Origin: Acidobacteriota bacterium
GTDB lineage: Bacteria > Acidobacteriota > Vicinamibacteria > Vicinamibacterales > UBA823
Direction: 5' to 3'
NCBI GenBank assembly: GCA_002714165.1
Contig: PAWT01000033.1
Span: 1 to 16,689, forward strand
DNA: 16,689 nucleotides
Positions 7,877-15,543 of this stretch are shown piece after piece. The position numbers were made by a program, and so were the translations under genes. Under the pieces are notes generated by a model, which searched no databases, was not told where the DNA came from, and saw only the letters and a program-made list of their open reading frames with translations. Numbering within the stretch: the first letter of the stretch is position 1; every line of letters begins with the position of its first letter.

Positions 7877-9078
7877 ACTGCCTCCAACTGTTCCGCGAAG
7901 TCAGCCCAGCTTCGATTCTGTTGGAGTTCAACGCGCGCGGCTGCTCCAAGCGCGCGCCGCCGCTCAGGTTGTCCAAGCATAGTGTGGATAGCGTCGGCAA
8001 GGGCATCGGCATTTGCGGGAGGTACGACTACCGCGGTGCGTCCATCTTTAGCCACGCTTCTGATTCCGCCGACGTCGGTAGTGACGACGGTTGTACCCGA
8101 TACAAGCGCCTCTAACAGGAAGTTTGGTAACCCGTCAACGTTGCCCGAAGTGTCACGGACTGACGGGACAACGACTAGGTCTGCGGCGTTAAGATAGCTG
8201 GGAATGGCGTTCTGCGACACATTACCGGCGAACGTTACGTGGTGGCTGATACCCGCGTCGCGGGCACGCTGACGAAGTTCCGCATCTAGATCGCCACCAC
8301 CCACAATCATGAGACGGAGCTCTGGCCACTTCAGTGCAAGCTTTGCCATCGCATCAATGAGAAATTCAAAACCCTTTTTTCTAACCAGGCGACCGGCCGT
8401 GAGAATGAGTGGAGCGTCCAGAGGGACACCGAGTTGAGTGCGCGTCTGAGCACCGGTCGAGGGGTCTGGGCTGAACCGTTTAGCGTCCACACCGTATGGA
8501 AGCACCTCGATGTGGTCTTTCGAAGCGCCCAGACCGATAGCACGTTGACGCAGGTCATCACTGCACGCTGTTACCCAACTAGCCCGGCTGAATGCCCAGC
8601 GAGCCACGGGTCCCAGAAAGTGGTATCGCTCGGCAACATACACGTCAGAGCCGTGAAGACTGATCGCTAATGGGAGGGCGGTGGAAGCGGCCAAGGCTGC
8701 GATTACGCCTCCTGGAATTACCCAGTGACCATGAAGAATTGTGGCTCCGTAGCGTCGTGCTACTTGGCGAGTCTTGAGTATCGCTGCAATGGACGCCAGC
8801 GGTGCAGCGAGATATGCAGTGGTCTTCAAGTGGACGTCGGCTCGGAGACCCTGCGCATACCCAAACACCGATAGGCTGGCTGGAGCGTAGCGGAAGTAAT
8901 GTAGATGGACGCCGCATTCGACTGGTGCACGGTCGACTTGGGGGTGCCACGGTAGAACTACGTGGACAGCGTGGCCACGCGCCGCAATGCCTTGAGCGAT
9001 AGGCTCGAGGAATGTGCCCACCGTATCCCCGGGAAACCTAGGATAGGACGTGCTAACCATGACGATGGTATGGGCCAT
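7846..9078 (-). CDS. GT4-family glycosyltransferase with Asp in the first EX7E position
   Basis: A 410-residue GT-B enzyme, last of a four-gene minus-strand run. The N-terminal domain shows STSYPRFPGDTVGTF (9-23), HGHWVIPGG (116-124) and LHGSDVY (141-147). The donor domain shows LPYGVD (193-198), TAGRLVRKKGF (227-237), IVGGGD (258-263) and GLPNFLLEALVSG. In the EX7E motif the first Glu is replaced by Asp (D315, with E323 kept), a conservative change. The start ATG at 9078 lies 54 nt after the preceding stop at 9133, the only sizeable gap in the run. A later ATG at 9060 would remove six residues of the first beta strand and is unlikely. The 3' end overlaps the methyltransferase gene by 31 bp, so the two genes share antisense transcripts if both are read through. 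The sugar transferred is unknown. Confidence 0.93.
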   Translation of the reverse strand: MAHTIVMVSTSYPRFPGDTVGTFLEPIAQGIAARGHAVHVVLPWHPQVDRAPVECGVHLHYFRYAPASLSVFGYAQGLRADVHLKTTAYLAAPLASIAAILKTRQVARRYGATILHGHWVIPGGVIAALAASTALPLAISLHGSDVYVAERYHFLGPVARWAFSRASWVTACSDDLRQRAIGLGASKDHIEVLPYGVDAKRFSPDPSTGAQTRTQLGVPLDAPLILTAGRLVRKKGFEFLIDAMAKLALKWPELRLMIVGGGDLDAELRQRARDAGISHHVTFAGNVSQNAIPSYLNAADLVVVPSVRDTSGNVDGLPNFLLEALVSGTTVVTTDVGGIRSVAKDGRTAVVVPPANADALADAIHTMLGQPERRRALGAAARVELQQNRSWADFAEQLEAVYDRLTKESY

Positions 9079-9132
9079 GACATCAACCGGACGGTTCCGC
9101 GCGGTCAGTGAGGTAGAGAACCGTGGACGCTG

Positions 9133-9993
9133 TTACCGTCTCCGTTCGAATCTCAGCGCGGAGATCTGTTCTGAGACAAGACCGATTAGGAAAACGATGA
9201 CACCCAGAACGATTAATAGGACAGAGGAGTTTGTCACCCGCACGTAACGGAGTAGCGTCCACAGCATGTAGCCTGTGCCAAGCATGAACGGGACAGCGGC
9301 AATCGGTATAAAGATCCGAAGCGGATTAAAGAGCGTGATCACTCGCAGTAGAATCAAGAAAAACTTGAACCCATCCTGTATCAGCCTGATTTTTGAGTGC
9401 CCTTCTCGCGGTGTCGCCTCCGCGGGTTCGAACACGACGTTGTAACCTGCCTTGATAAACGACAGGGTAGTTGTGGTCGGTGTTGAAAACCCATTTGGCA
9501 GGAGGTGGATGAATTCGAGGAGATACTTGGTTCGTGCCGCACGCAGGCCTGACGTTAAGTCCGGGATCGGCCGTCCCGAGAGGTAGCTAGCGAGCCAGTT
9601 CAAGACCCGGTTACCAATCCGGCGTCCTCTGGTTGCTTGGCTAATGCCGGAGCGAGTACCTATGACGAGGTCATAGTCACCGAGCAATTCCACCAAACGC
9701 AAACCGTCCACTGCAGCATGCTGTCCGTCACCGTCGGTGATCAGGATGTAATCACCGTCCGCATTGCGGAGGCCAGTCTTCACGGCGGCGCCGTTTCCTT
9801 TGTTATAAGGGTGCGTAATGACTGTGGCGCCAGCATTACGGGCCTCGGCCCTCGTCCCGTCCGTCGAACCATCATCCACGACGATGATTTCCCGCCAGGT
9901 AGCGACGTTCTTTAGCGACGTCACGACCTTGCCGACGGTCGCCGCTTCGTTGAACGCCGGGATGATTACCGAGGTGGTAGTTGGGTTAGCCAT
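9133..9993 (-). CDS. GT2-family polyprenyl-phosphate glycosyltransferase (DPM1-like)
   Basis: A 286-residue GT-A enzyme resembling dolichyl- or undecaprenyl-phosphate mannose/glucose synthases, which make a lipid-linked sugar at the cytoplasmic membrane from a nucleotide sugar. Seen: SVIIPAFNEAATVGKVV (8-24), IIVVDDGSTDGT (36-47), KGNGAAVKTGL (65-75), the DXD metal site DGD at 87-89, GTRSG, and DLTSGLRA (145-152) of the acceptor-binding region. Two membrane helices follow at about 225-245 and 256-276, then a short basic tail. The ATG at 9993 directly follows the TAG stop of the upstream GT2 gene with no gap, so coupled translation is likely. The lipid-linked product could feed the GT-C enzyme in this window (inference). 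The sugar identity cannot be told. Confidence 0.9.
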   Translation of the reverse strand: MANPTTTSVIIPAFNEAATVGKVVTSLKNVATWREIIVVDDGSTDGTRAEARNAGATVITHPYNKGNGAAVKTGLRNADGDYILITDGDGQHAAVDGLRLVELLGDYDLVIGTRSGISQATRGRRIGNRVLNWLASYLSGRPIPDLTSGLRAARTKYLLEFIHLLPNGFSTPTTTTLSFIKAGYNVVFEPAEATPREGHSKIRLIQDGFKFFLILLRVITLFNPLRIFIPIAAVPFMLGTGYMLWTLLRYVRVTNSSVLLIVLGVIVFLIGLVSEQISALRFERRR

Positions 9994-10986
9994 CTACGAT
10001 ACTTCTGTGCCAGTGTCTGGTGGTCTCGGAAGTGGTTCATTGCGCCGCTCGAGTTCCATCACACGGATTCGGTAGAGTAGATCTTCAATTAGTTTGCGGT
10101 TGCCTGAGATGACGTCAGCGACGAGCCCAATGAGCAGCACCTGAAACCCAACGATCATTAGGACAGCTGAAAGAATCAGCGATTGGACATTCCCACCACC
10201 TAAGCCACTAAGGTAGAAGTAGAGAAACCGAAGTGAAATCAAGAAGCCGGTGCTGAAGACGACGCCACCGATATAGGTGAAGATCTTAAGTGGCTCGTAC
10301 ATCGCGTAGACGCGGATGATTGTGGCTGTCGACTTCTTAATGTATGAAACCGTGCTATCGAAGAGCCGAGACTCTCGCATCTTTGGATTCGTTGCGACCG
10401 GCACGTGCGCAATGGCCATTCGTTTCTTACCCGACTGGATGATCGATTCCAGTGTGTATGAGAACTCCGAGACAATCGTCATCTGAAGTGCTGCTTCCTT
10501 GGTGTAAGCTCGAAATCCGCTCGTCGTATCGGGCACTGTCGTGTTCGAAACTTGGCGCACGACCCAACTACCCAAATGTTGCAAAGCCCTCCGAATGAAA
10601 GGTAGATGACGTAGCGAACTAATATTGCGATCGCCGATTGAAATCTCCGCCTCGCCGGACAATAACGGCCTAAGGAGTTTGACGACGTCAGTGCCAGCAT
10701 ACTGGTTATCGGCGTCGGTATTGACGATGAAATCCGCACCATTCTTTAAGCAGGCGTTAATACCGGCAGTGAAGGCCACCGCTAATCCGCGATTCCGCGG
10801 AAAGCTAATGATGTGGTTGACGCCCTCGTTACGCGCGACACGCGCGGTGTCGTCTTCGGAACCATCGTCAATCACGAGCGTTTCAATTACGTCAATTCCC
10901 GGGATGCTTCGCGGCAGATCTCGCAGCGTTACGGGGAGTGTCGCGGCCTCATTTAGACAGGGAATCTGGATAATGAGTTTCGTCAC
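9994..10986 (-). CDS. GT2-family polyprenyl-phosphate glycosyltransferase, second copy
   Basis: A 330-residue GT-A enzyme related to the next gene but clearly diverged from it. Seen: KLIIQIPCLNEAATLPVTL (3-21), LVIDDGSEDDT (37-47), RGLAVAFTAGI (66-76), the DXD site DAD at 91-93, GDR (118-120), and TTSGFRA (154-160). Two C-terminal membrane segments lie at about 235-258 and 270-292, followed by a basic helical tail ending in a proline-rich stretch. The start is GTG 10986. It forms a GTGA overlap with the stop of the upstream GT4 gene, and GAAGG lies 4 nt ahead of it. The longer open frame to 11058 would add 24 arginine-rich residues not typical of the family. It abuts the next GT2 gene at 9993. 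The likely role is synthesis of a polyprenyl-phosphate sugar; the exact donor is unknown. Confidence 0.88.
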   Translation of the reverse strand: MTKLIIQIPCLNEAATLPVTLRDLPRSIPGIDVIETLVIDDGSEDDTARVARNEGVNHIISFPRNRGLAVAFTAGINACLKNGADFIVNTDADNQYAGTDVVKLLRPLLSGEAEISIGDRNISSLRHLPFIRRALQHLGSWVVRQVSNTTVPDTTSGFRAYTKEAALQMTIVSEFSYTLESIIQSGKKRMAIAHVPVATNPKMRESRLFDSTVSYIKKSTATIIRVYAMYEPLKIFTYIGGVVFSTGFLISLRFLYFYLSGLGGGNVQSLILSAVLMIVGFQVLLIGLVADVISGNRKLIEDLLYRIRVMELERRNEPLPRPPDTGTEVS

Positions 10987-12065
10987 GGTACCTTCGATCC
11001 ATTTCCGGTCGTCAAGGGACCTGTGGCGCCGACGAGCCGTTCCACGACACCGTCCCAAGATATCTGTTGCGCTCTTGCGTAGCCCGCCTCGCCGAGGCGG
11101 GCTGCGTTGGAGCGGTCAGCCGCAAGCTTGCTGATAGCGTCGGCGATCGCGCTTGGCTCCGGCATGCACACAGTGCCGTTAACGCCGTCCTCCACGAACT
11201 CGAGGGGACCGCCCGCGTCCTCGGTTGTAAGTATCGGCCGGCGGGCGAGAAAGCTTTCCAGTGTCACGTATCCGTAGTCCTCGTCGTAGGGAACATACAC
11301 GACCCCAAGCGCCCCCGCGTAAAGTTCGATCAAGGTGTCATCACTTACCCAGCCAGCGAAGTCGACTCGGTCGCTGATCCCTAGGGCCTCCACACGCTCT
11401 TCGAGCTTCGGCCGGTTCGACCCGTCACCAACGATGACTAACCTAATCGATGAATCGGCAAGAGCGATAGCCTCCACCGCGAGGTCGATGCGTTTGACTG
11501 CCTCCAGCCGACCAACCGAGAGAACATAGTTTCCGTATGAATCTGCACGGAGCTTGTCGGCCAGTCGTGGAGGATGGTACAGGGGTTCAGCAGTCAAGCC
11601 GTTGTACCGCTGCAGTCGGGACGCGGTGTTTCGCGCGTTGGTGAAAAGGCGTTGACATTCATTCAGCATCTGTCGATCGAGGCGCATCAGAGTGTCACGT
11701 AGACCTACGTCTGTCTCGGAATGCTGGAAATCGGAATAGGGTGTCCCGCACAACTCGTACGCTGCACGATACTGATGAATAAGCCAGGCTACTTTGTTCG
11801 GGTGCCGTACGAAGTAGGTAGGAAATTTAAGGCTGATAGCGAGATCGATGGCTTGCCCGTTGCTCTCACTCAGATCCAACAGTCGCCAGATAGCGGCGTG
11901 GGCCAAAATCTCCTTTTTCTGATACCACTTGAATGGAACGCTGACGAGCTCAGTCTGATAGCCATGCTCGCGCAACTGAGTGACGAGCGCGCGCACGTGG
12001 AACTCGGCGCCTCCTTCAACGAAGGGAACCTGAGCTTCACAGACGACGACCGTACGGACGGCCAT
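10983..12065 (-). CDS. GT4-family glycosyltransferase
   Basis: A 360-residue GT-B enzyme, first gene of the four-gene minus-strand run. The N-terminal domain has EAQVPFVEGGAEFHVRAL (10-27), with the GG loop near the acceptor site, and IHQYRAAYEL (96-105). The donor domain has SVGRLEAVKRID (183-194), VIVGDGSNR (210-218), FAGWVSDDTL, and the EX7E pair E262/E270 in a DEDYGYVTLESF segment that is common in GT4 enzymes of O-antigen loci. The ATG at 12065 has no visible Shine-Dalgarno sequence (CCCC precedes it). The stop overlaps the following GT2 start as GTGA. An 11-bp perfect inverted repeat lies inside the 3' end of the gene. Donor and acceptor unknown. Confidence 0.92.
   Translation of the reverse strand: MAVRTVVVCEAQVPFVEGGAEFHVRALVTQLREHGYQTELVSVPFKWYQKKEILAHAAIWRLLDLSESNGQAIDLAISLKFPTYFVRHPNKVAWLIHQYRAAYELCGTPYSDFQHSETDVGLRDTLMRLDRQMLNECQRLFTNARNTASRLQRYNGLTAEPLYHPPRLADKLRADSYGNYVLSVGRLEAVKRIDLAVEAIALADSSIRLVIVGDGSNRPKLEERVEALGISDRVDFAGWVSDDTLIELYAGALGVVYVPYDEDYGYVTLESFLARRPILTTEDAGGPLEFVEDGVNGTVCMPEPSAIADAISKLAADRSNAARLGEAGYARAQQISWDGVVERLVGATGPLTTGNGSKVP
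11081..11103. repeat. 11-bp perfect inverted repeat inside a GT4 gene
   Basis: AGCCCGCCTCG at 11081-11091 and its exact complement at 11093-11103 are separated by one base, giving a stable GC-rich hairpin with a 10-bp stem and 3-nt loop. It lies in the coding region for ARLGEAGYAR near the C-terminus, about 100 nt before the stop, and no T-run follows on either strand. It may simply reflect codon choice in a common LGEAG motif. An effect on transcription or mRNA stability at this gene junction is possible but unsupported. Confidence 0.5.
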
Positions 12066-12315
12066 GGGGAATGGATTCAGTTCAACGATCGGCTCCAGAG
12101 GTTACTTTCATCTGGTCCGCCTAGTCGGAATGGTACCACGCCCGCTACCGCTTGGGCCAGGGACCCCCGATTTTTCCGATTCAAATTGACTTACTTCGCA
12201 CGGGTCCGGTAGGATCACCGTTAGTGATTGGGAAACTTTTCACAAGCAGATACCGTTCGTGATGGTGAGAGGCGACTACACCGCCACACCGGGTTGATAC
12301 GAGGACACGGACGTA
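12066..12315. other. Divergent intergenic region between the glycosyltransferase run and the nqr operon
   Basis: This 250-bp region separates the minus-strand GT4 start from the plus-strand isomerase start. It holds the putative plus-strand promoter at 12186-12215 and a GAGGA ribosome-binding site at 12301-12305, 10 nt before ATG 12316. I see no long repeat, terminator, small gene or recognised riboswitch. It marks the border between the glycan locus and the respiratory operon. Confidence 0.6.
12186..12215 (+). promoter_or_regulatory. Putative sigma-70-type promoter for the gmhA-nqr operon
   Basis: TTGACT at 12186-12191 and TAGGAT at 12210-12215 are spaced by 18 nt, resembling -35 and -10 boxes. 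They lie in the 250-bp divergent intergenic region and point toward the isomerase gene, leaving a leader of about 95 nt. Each box has a single difference from the consensus hexamer or close to it. No equally clear promoter is visible on the minus strand for the glycosyltransferase run starting at 12065. This is pattern matching only. Confidence 0.4.
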
Positions 12316-12912
12316 ATGGTAGATCGCGCAGGTAGTGACGCTCGACGGCTCACGGTCGACGAGATTTTGCGTGAGGCAAGTACACTTCTCGAAACCGTTA
12401 GAGGTTTTGCTCCAGCCCAAGTTTTGTTAGCGGCCGACATGCTGGTGTCCGCTTTAAAATCACGTAACAAAGTGTTGGTGTTTGGGAACGGCGGTAGCGC
12501 TTCCGATGCTGAGCACCTGGCTGCTGAGCTGGTTGGTCGCTTTGCACGCGATCGACAAGGCTGGCCAGCGGTTTCGTTGACTGCCGATTCAAGTGTTGTA
12601 ACGGCTATTGGAAACGACTACGGCTTCGATCAAATTTTCGCTCGGCAGGTCGAAGCACTTGGAAGACAAGGAGACATCGCCTTCGCGATCTCCACGAGCG
12701 GGAAGTCAGCGAACGTCATCGCTGGATTAGAAGCTGCCGAACGAGGAGGCCTACGGCGCATCGCACTAACCGGCCGGGATGGTGGATTCCTTGGTCGAGC
12801 CGCTGAACTTCAGATCAACGTACCCCACGACTCCGTGCCGCGGGTACAAGAAGTGCACCGAACCTTGCTACACGTAATTTGCGAACTTGTTGAGAGAGAG
12901 TTGGCCGGTTGA
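12316..12912 (+). CDS. gmhA: Phosphoheptose isomerase-like SIS-domain protein
   Basis: GmhA converts sedoheptulose 7-phosphate to D-glycero-D-manno-heptose 7-phosphate in the cytoplasm, the first step to ADP- or GDP-heptose. The 198-residue length is typical. A single SIS domain shows VFGNGGSASDAEHLAAEL (55-72), LTADSSVVTAIGNDYGF (88-104) and the phosphate-binding ISTSGKSANV (125-134). By alignment from memory with E. coli GmhA, the zinc ligands would be H67, E71, Q178 and H186, all present here (QEVHRTLLH at 178-186). The related DnaA-binding protein DiaA shares the fold, but the retained ligands favour an isomerase. ATG 12316 is preceded by GAGGA. The stop overlaps the TTG start of nqrA by 4 nt, so it appears to be the first gene of the nqr operon. 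It may supply heptose to the neighbouring GT9 enzyme. Confidence 0.87.
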   Translation: MVDRAGSDARRLTVDEILREASTLLETVRGFAPAQVLLAADMLVSALKSRNKVLVFGNGGSASDAEHLAAELVGRFARDRQGWPAVSLTADSSVVTAIGNDYGFDQIFARQVEALGRQGDIAFAISTSGKSANVIAGLEAAERGGLRRIALTGRDGGFLGRAAELQINVPHDSVPRVQEVHRTLLHVICELVERELAG

Positions 12913-14297
12913 CGGCACAGAGTTTGATGGCAGTTCACACAATACGTAAGGGTCTCGAGCTTCCGATCGCCGGTGAACCTAGACAAGAGATTGAAGCCGC
13001 CGTTGTGTCACGGCGCGTCGGTGTTGTTGGGGCGGACTACATCGGCTTACGGCCAACAATGCATGTTAGCGTCGGTGATGACGTGCGTCGAGGCCAGCTC
13101 CTAATGGAAGACAAGAAAATCCAAGGAGTACGTTATACCGCACCCGCCGAAGGACGGATTCTTGCGATTAACCGAGGTGATCGACGGGCTCTGCAGTCGG
13201 TCATTATTGAACTCTCCCGCGCGGAGCTCGAAGGCCGCCCAGACAGTCCACGATTCAGCTCGTTTTCGGGTCGGCATCCGAGCAGTTTGACGGGGGATGA
13301 GGTCAGAGAGCTACTTCTGGAGTCGGGGATGTGGACGGCTATCCGCGGTCGGCCGTTCAGCCGGGTCGCAAACCCAGTTGGACGCCCACATTCGGTTTTC
13401 GTAACCGCGATCGACTCCAATCCGTTGGCGGCTTCAGTCGAGACTGTGATGACGGGAGCACAGGGTGCATTTGAGACCGGTCTCGTTGCGTTGTCGAAGT
13501 TGACCGATGGTCCCGTTTTTGTGTGCTCAGCTAAAGGAACATCTCTGTCACTCCCGAAAATCGATCAGGTTCGTCATGAGGAATTTGCCGGACCGCATCC
13601 ATCTGGAACCGTGGGCCTGCACATCCATCGGCTCGACCCGGTCGACCGTCAGAAAATGGTGTGGCACATCGGCTATCAGGACGTGATCGCCATCGGGCGT
13701 CTGTTCGAACGGGGTGAATTCTCGCCGGAGCGCGTGGTCGCGCTGGGTGGAACTTCCGTACGGAATCCAAGATTACTCAGGACGAGGCTGGGTGTGTCAC
13801 TCGACGATCTGATGCGCGATGAACTCGAGGATGGAGAACATCGTGTAATTTCCGGTTCAGTGTTTTCCGGACGTGCCGCGGCCGGTGAGGTCTTCGGATA
13901 TCTGGGTCGCTATCACGTCCAAGTGTCAGTGCTGACAGAGGGACGGGACCGAGAATTCCTAGGGTGGTTGCGCCCTGGCCTGCATAAGTACTCCACGATC
14001 AACACCTTTGTGTCGAGGTTGTTACCAAGACGACGATTCGTATTCACGACAGCGACGCACGGTTCGCCTCGCGCGATTATTCCTATCGGCATGTATGAGC
14101 GGGTTATGCCGATGGACCTGATGCCGACGTTTCTCGCCAGAGCACTCGTTATGGGAGATGCGGAAAAGGCGGAAGAACTTGGATGCGTTGAACTTGACGA
14201 GGAAGACCTTGCACTCTGCAGCTTTGTGTGTCCAGGGAAGACTGACTTTGGTACAAAGCTGCGTGAAGTGTTGACGGAAATTGAAACAGAGGGCTGA
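12909..14297 (+). CDS. nqrA: Na+-translocating NADH:quinone reductase subunit A
   Basis: NqrA is the large membrane-associated subunit of the six-subunit sodium-pumping NADH:ubiquinone oxidoreductase and is linked to quinone binding. Recognised by GLELPIAGEP near the N-terminus, LRPTMHVSVGDDVRRGQ, the TAPAEGRI segment of a barrel-sandwich domain, ESGMWTAIRGRPFSRV, FVTAIDSNPLAA, FAGPHPSGTVGLHIH, NYQDVIA-type GYQDVIAIG, LGRYHVQVSVLTEGRDRE and the C-terminal ELDEEDLALCSFVCPGK. The length of 462 is slightly above the usual 446 or so. The TTG at 12909 overlaps the isomerase stop (TTGA) and has a GAGAGAGAG stretch 8 nt upstream. ATG 12927 (MAVHTIRKG) gives an N-terminus closer to known NqrA and is a real alternative. 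Confidence 0.96.
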   Translation: MTAQSLMAVHTIRKGLELPIAGEPRQEIEAAVVSRRVGVVGADYIGLRPTMHVSVGDDVRRGQLLMEDKKIQGVRYTAPAEGRILAINRGDRRALQSVIIELSRAELEGRPDSPRFSSFSGRHPSSLTGDEVRELLLESGMWTAIRGRPFSRVANPVGRPHSVFVTAIDSNPLAASVETVMTGAQGAFETGLVALSKLTDGPVFVCSAKGTSLSLPKIDQVRHEEFAGPHPSGTVGLHIHRLDPVDRQKMVWHIGYQDVIAIGRLFERGEFSPERVVALGGTSVRNPRLLRTRLGVSLDDLMRDELEDGEHRVISGSVFSGRAAAGEVFGYLGRYHVQVSVLTEGRDREFLGWLRPGLHKYSTINTFVSRLLPRRRFVFTTATHGSPRAIIPIGMYERVMPMDLMPTFLARALVMGDAEKAEELGCVELDEEDLALCSFVCPGKTDFGTKLREVLTEIETEG

Positions 14298-14325
14298 CGC
14301 TTCGTTTTCCAGCGTGCCACAACCA

Positions 14326-15543
14326 ATGCGGTTTTTACGAGCACTTCTCGACAAGCAAGCAAGACTCTTTGAAAAGGGTGGCAAACTCGAGAAGTTATAT
14401 CCCCTGTACGAAGCGAACGACAGTTTCTTGTTCACGCCCGGTCACGTGACGGCCGGTGCCTCCCACGTACGCGATGGCTTGGATGTCAAGCGACTGATGA
14501 TGACGGTCGTTGTCGCGCTAGCTGGGTGCGTTTACATGGCGATTTACAACACGGGCTACCAGGCGAACCTTGCTATCCGTGCCGGCGCGCCCGTGCTCGA
14601 CACTTGGCAGTCGGCTGCTGTTGTGGCACTTGGTATGAGTTTCGACCCGGACCAGTGGCTCGCGTGTGTCATCCATGGAGCGCTCTATTACTTGCCGGTG
14701 CTGGGAGTAACGTTTGCCGTTGGTGGAGCTTGGGAGGCGCTATTTGCGATCGTGCGGAAACACGAAATTAACGAAGGCTTTCTGGTAACGGGCATGCTGT
14801 TTCCGCTGATCCTGCCGCCAACGATTCCACTGTGGCAGGTAGCACTCGGGATTAGTTTTGGCGTTGTAATCGGAAAAGAGATTTTTGGCGGCACGGGAAT
14901 GAACGTGCTCAACCCTGCCTTGACGGCTCGAGCCTTTGTCTTTTTTGCCTACCCGGCCAATATGTCAGGTGACACTGCTTGGATTACTGCCGCAACTAAT
15001 ACTGATGGTGTGAGCGGAGCTACGTGGCTTGCCCTTACCGCGCTCGATGGCGACCAGGCTCTCGCTGGCCTTGACTGGGGAGAAGCCTTCATGGGATTCG
15101 TCCCGGGTTCGATGGGCGAGACATCGGCCTTGGCCTGTCTCTTGGGAGCAGCTGTGCTCATCATTACGCAGGTCGGCTCTTGGCGGATCATGCTGAGCGT
15201 GGCACTTGGGACCTTCGTGACCGCTTGGTTTTTGAATGTGGTCGGTTCAAACACGAATCCAGCCTTTGCCATTTCCCCAGCTTGGCATTTTGTTTTGGGT
15301 GGATGGGCCTTTGGCACGGTCTTCATGGCAACCGACCCGGTATCTGCGCCAGCATCCGACCTAGGGCGTTACCTGTATGGCTTTCTGATTGGTGCACTCG
15401 TGGTTCTGATTCGTGTCGTAAACCCAGCGTATCCAGAAGGTATGATGCTCTCGATTCTCTTCATGAACCTATTCGCGCCTGTGCTGGATTATTTTGTGGT
15501 CCGTTCAAACGTGAAACGACGGAAGGCACGGTATGCAGGGTAG
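14326..15543 (+). CDS. nqrB: Na+-translocating NADH:quinone reductase subunit B
   Basis: NqrB is a polytopic inner-membrane subunit carrying covalent FMN and riboflavin and forming part of the sodium path. This start gives 405 residues, close to the usual 410-415. Signatures include KGGKLEKLYPLYEA, SHVRDGLDVKR, VRKHEINEGFLVTG, IGKEIFGGTGMNVLNPAL, FFAYPANMSGD, LGGWAFGTVFMATDPVSAP and IRVVNPAYPEGMMLSILFMNLFAP. The flavinylation motif SGAT is present, with the FMN-accepting Thr at residue 233 (codon 15022-15024). An in-frame TTG at 14281 and GTG at 14314 would add residues absent from known NqrB, whose N-terminus matches MRFLRALLDK. No good ribosome-binding site precedes 14326. Lies 28 nt after nqrA and overlaps nqrC by 11 nt. 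Confidence 0.96.
   Translation: MRFLRALLDKQARLFEKGGKLEKLYPLYEANDSFLFTPGHVTAGASHVRDGLDVKRLMMTVVVALAGCVYMAIYNTGYQANLAIRAGAPVLDTWQSAAVVALGMSFDPDQWLACVIHGALYYLPVLGVTFAVGGAWEALFAIVRKHEINEGFLVTGMLFPLILPPTIPLWQVALGISFGVVIGKEIFGGTGMNVLNPALTARAFVFFAYPANMSGDTAWITAATNTDGVSGATWLALTALDGDQALAGLDWGEAFMGFVPGSMGETSALACLLGAAVLIITQVGSWRIMLSVALGTFVTAWFLNVVGSNTNPAFAISPAWHFVLGGWAFGTVFMATDPVSAPASDLGRYLYGFLIGALVVLIRVVNPAYPEGMMLSILFMNLFAPVLDYFVVRSNVKRRKARYAG

Noticed and set aside
11081..11103. Strong GC-rich hairpin that could be a transcription terminator
   Set aside because: It lies inside an intact GT4 reading frame, has no T-run on either side, and codes for a common LGEAG segment. Listed only as an inverted repeat.
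12316..12912. SIS gene as DiaA (DnaA-associating) rather than GmhA
   Set aside because: The positions of all four zinc ligands of GmhA are kept (H67, E71, Q178, H186). DiaA-type proteins usually lack the complete set. Not fully excluded.
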